A DNA stretch of 64,000 nt from Flagellimonas allohymeniacidonis (lineage in GTDB: Bacteria > Bacteroidota > Bacteroidia > Flavobacteriales > Flavobacteriaceae), in the NCBI RefSeq assembly GCF_004296335.1, contig NZ_SGIU01000002.1, positions 1,315,882 through 1,379,881 of the forward strand, given 5' to 3'. Position 1 is the stretch's first letter. Every line of letters begins with the position of its first letter. The translations under genes and the position numbers were made by a program. The notes beneath the pieces are model-generated. The model saw only the letters and a list, made by a program, of their open reading frames with translations, ran no database searches and was not told where the DNA came from. This document shows positions 63,273 through 64,000 of this stretch, piece after piece.

Positions 63273-64000
63273 AATACACCCTTTTTTAAAAAATCTTCAA
63301 TACGCTGGGGAGTAATAGGCTGTGGCAGCGTGACAGAAAAGAAAAGTGTACCCGCTTACCAACAAACCGAAGGTTTTGAGGTGGCCATGATAATGTGTCG
63401 GAATGCTAGTAGGGCAAAGGACTACGCGGAGAGGCATAAGGTTCCATTTTGGACCACAGACGCCAGGGCAGTTATTGAAAATCCGGAAATTGATGCGGTT
63501 TATATCGCTACTCCCCCCGATTCACATAAGGATTATGCCCTTTGGGTGGCAAAGGCAGGAAAACCTTGCTGCATTGAAAAGCCCATGGCACCTAATTTTC
63601 ATAATTGCGAGGAAATCTACAAGGCATTTTTGGACCGTGAATTGCCGTTGTTTGTCGCTTATTACAGAAGGTCTTTGCCTCGATTTTTGAAAATAAAGGA
63701 GTGGTTGGATACCAAACAAATTGGAACAGTTCAGCAAATCCATTGGGTGAAAACAAAACAACCCAATGATTTGGACCTAAGCGGAAAGTACAATTGGAGG
63801 ACTGACGCAAGCATTGCCCTTGGAGGTTATTTTGATGATTTGGCCAGTCATGGATTGGATTTGTTCACCTTTCTTTTGGGTCCAATAAAAAGCGCCAATG
63901 GGAAGGCTTCTAACGAAGGAGATCTCTACTCGGCCTATGATACTATTACAGGATCTTGGGTACACGAAAATGGAGTTGTGGGTAAAGGAAATTGGAATTT
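63258..64000 (+). CDS. Gfo/Idh/MocA-family oxidoreductase (partial, 3' end beyond window)
   Basis: 247 complete codons from ATG 63258 to the window edge with no stop. The Rossmann NAD(P) loop is VIGCGSVTEKKSVPAY (23-38), followed by DAVYIATPPDSHKDYAL and the family's CIEKPMAPN with the conserved EKP lysine. Next comes the beta-sheet domain with GGYFDDLASHGLDLFTFLLG. The family oxidises or reduces sugars and related compounds; substrate unknown. The start could be a later codon near IRWGVIGCG, because the N-terminal 18 residues are weakly conserved and the start lies in a hairpin loop. Confidence 0.88.
   Translation, partial: MTESLNTPFFKKSSIRWGVIGCGSVTEKKSVPAYQQTEGFEVAMIMCRNASRAKDYAERHKVPFWTTDARAVIENPEIDAVYIATPPDSHKDYALWVAKAGKPCCIEKPMAPNFHNCEEIYKAFLDRELPLFVAYYRRSLPRFLKIKEWLDTKQIGTVQQIHWVKTKQPNDLDLSGKYNWRTDASIALGGYFDDLASHGLDLFTFLLGPIKSANGKASNEGDLYSAYDTITGSWVHENGVVGKGNWN

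Overview
The window is about 42% GC by eye, densely packed, and reads as a chromosomal segment of a marine Flavobacteriaceae-type Bacteroidetes (Muricauda/Maribacter-like; genus not certain). The signs are the gliding genes gldE and gldD beside mutY and ssb, DUF4270, DUF3667 and DUF4301 proteins, three TonB-dependent receptors (two with an N-terminal carboxypeptidase-like domain), an AtpD with the long Bacteroidetes-type insertion, an epsilon subunit lacking its helical domain, a bL21 with a Lys/Ala/SAP-like tail, many TTG starts, and promoters of the TTG-N19-TAnnTTTG type in place of E. coli-like boxes. I see no rRNA, tRNA, CRISPR array, insertion sequence or prophage.

Layout. 0-6 kb: edge of a beta-barrel protein gene, exonuclease III, a Tas-like aldo/keto reductase, a PQQ/cytochrome c lipoprotein dehydrogenase, radA. 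6-12.2 kb: a leftward group (panC, panD, a flippase-like membrane protein, an esterase-fold protein without its nucleophile) divergent from a degenerate glycogen-synthase-like gene and a DUF4270 lipoprotein. 12.3-19.2 kb: glmS, a TonB receptor, atpDC. 19.2-20.6 kb: secreted trypsin-like protease. 20.7-28.1 kb: biotin locus bioF-(Zn ribbon)-bioD, then bioA-ketosynthase-bioB, interrupted by an antisense GT39-like gene. 28-32.5 kb: JmjC-like cupin, recX, DUF3667, RNase E/G, a 29-residue basic ribosomal-type protein, HU. 32.6-36 kb: mutY-ssb-gldE-gldD. 36-38 kb: three envelope proteins with a metal-handling look. 38-44 kb: EamA exporter, a catalytic plus non-catalytic M16 peptidase pair, DUF4199, rplU-rpmA. 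44-50.6 kb: DinB/DUF1569, SRPBCC lipoprotein, SDR, a TonB receptor, and a divergent LytS/LytTR two-component pair. 50.6-55.6 kb: ahcY divergent from an Sfp-type PPTase, then a four-gene coupled operon (thiamine-binding protein, PnuC, NadR-like kinase, DUF4301). 55.6-60.7 kb: two unannotated tiny membrane proteins, a PepSY-like secreted protein behind a possible sigma-54 site, an NtrC-type regulator and a hybrid histidine kinase. 60.7-64 kb: TPP riboswitch, TonB receptor, and the start of a Gfo/Idh/MocA oxidoreductase that runs off the window.

How it fits together. Two vitamin systems stand out. The biotin locus carries a ketosynthase whose usual HGT histidine is replaced by proline, and no known pimeloyl-forming gene (bioC/H/G/W/I/Z) is in the window. 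For thiamine, a riboswitch-controlled outer-membrane receptor lies 7-8 kb from a PnuC transporter cotranscribed with a thiamine-binding protein, a NadR-like kinase and a DUF4301 protein; together they could form an envelope-to-cytoplasm salvage route. Most other genes are conserved housekeeping. Promoter and terminator calls are pattern matches by eye.
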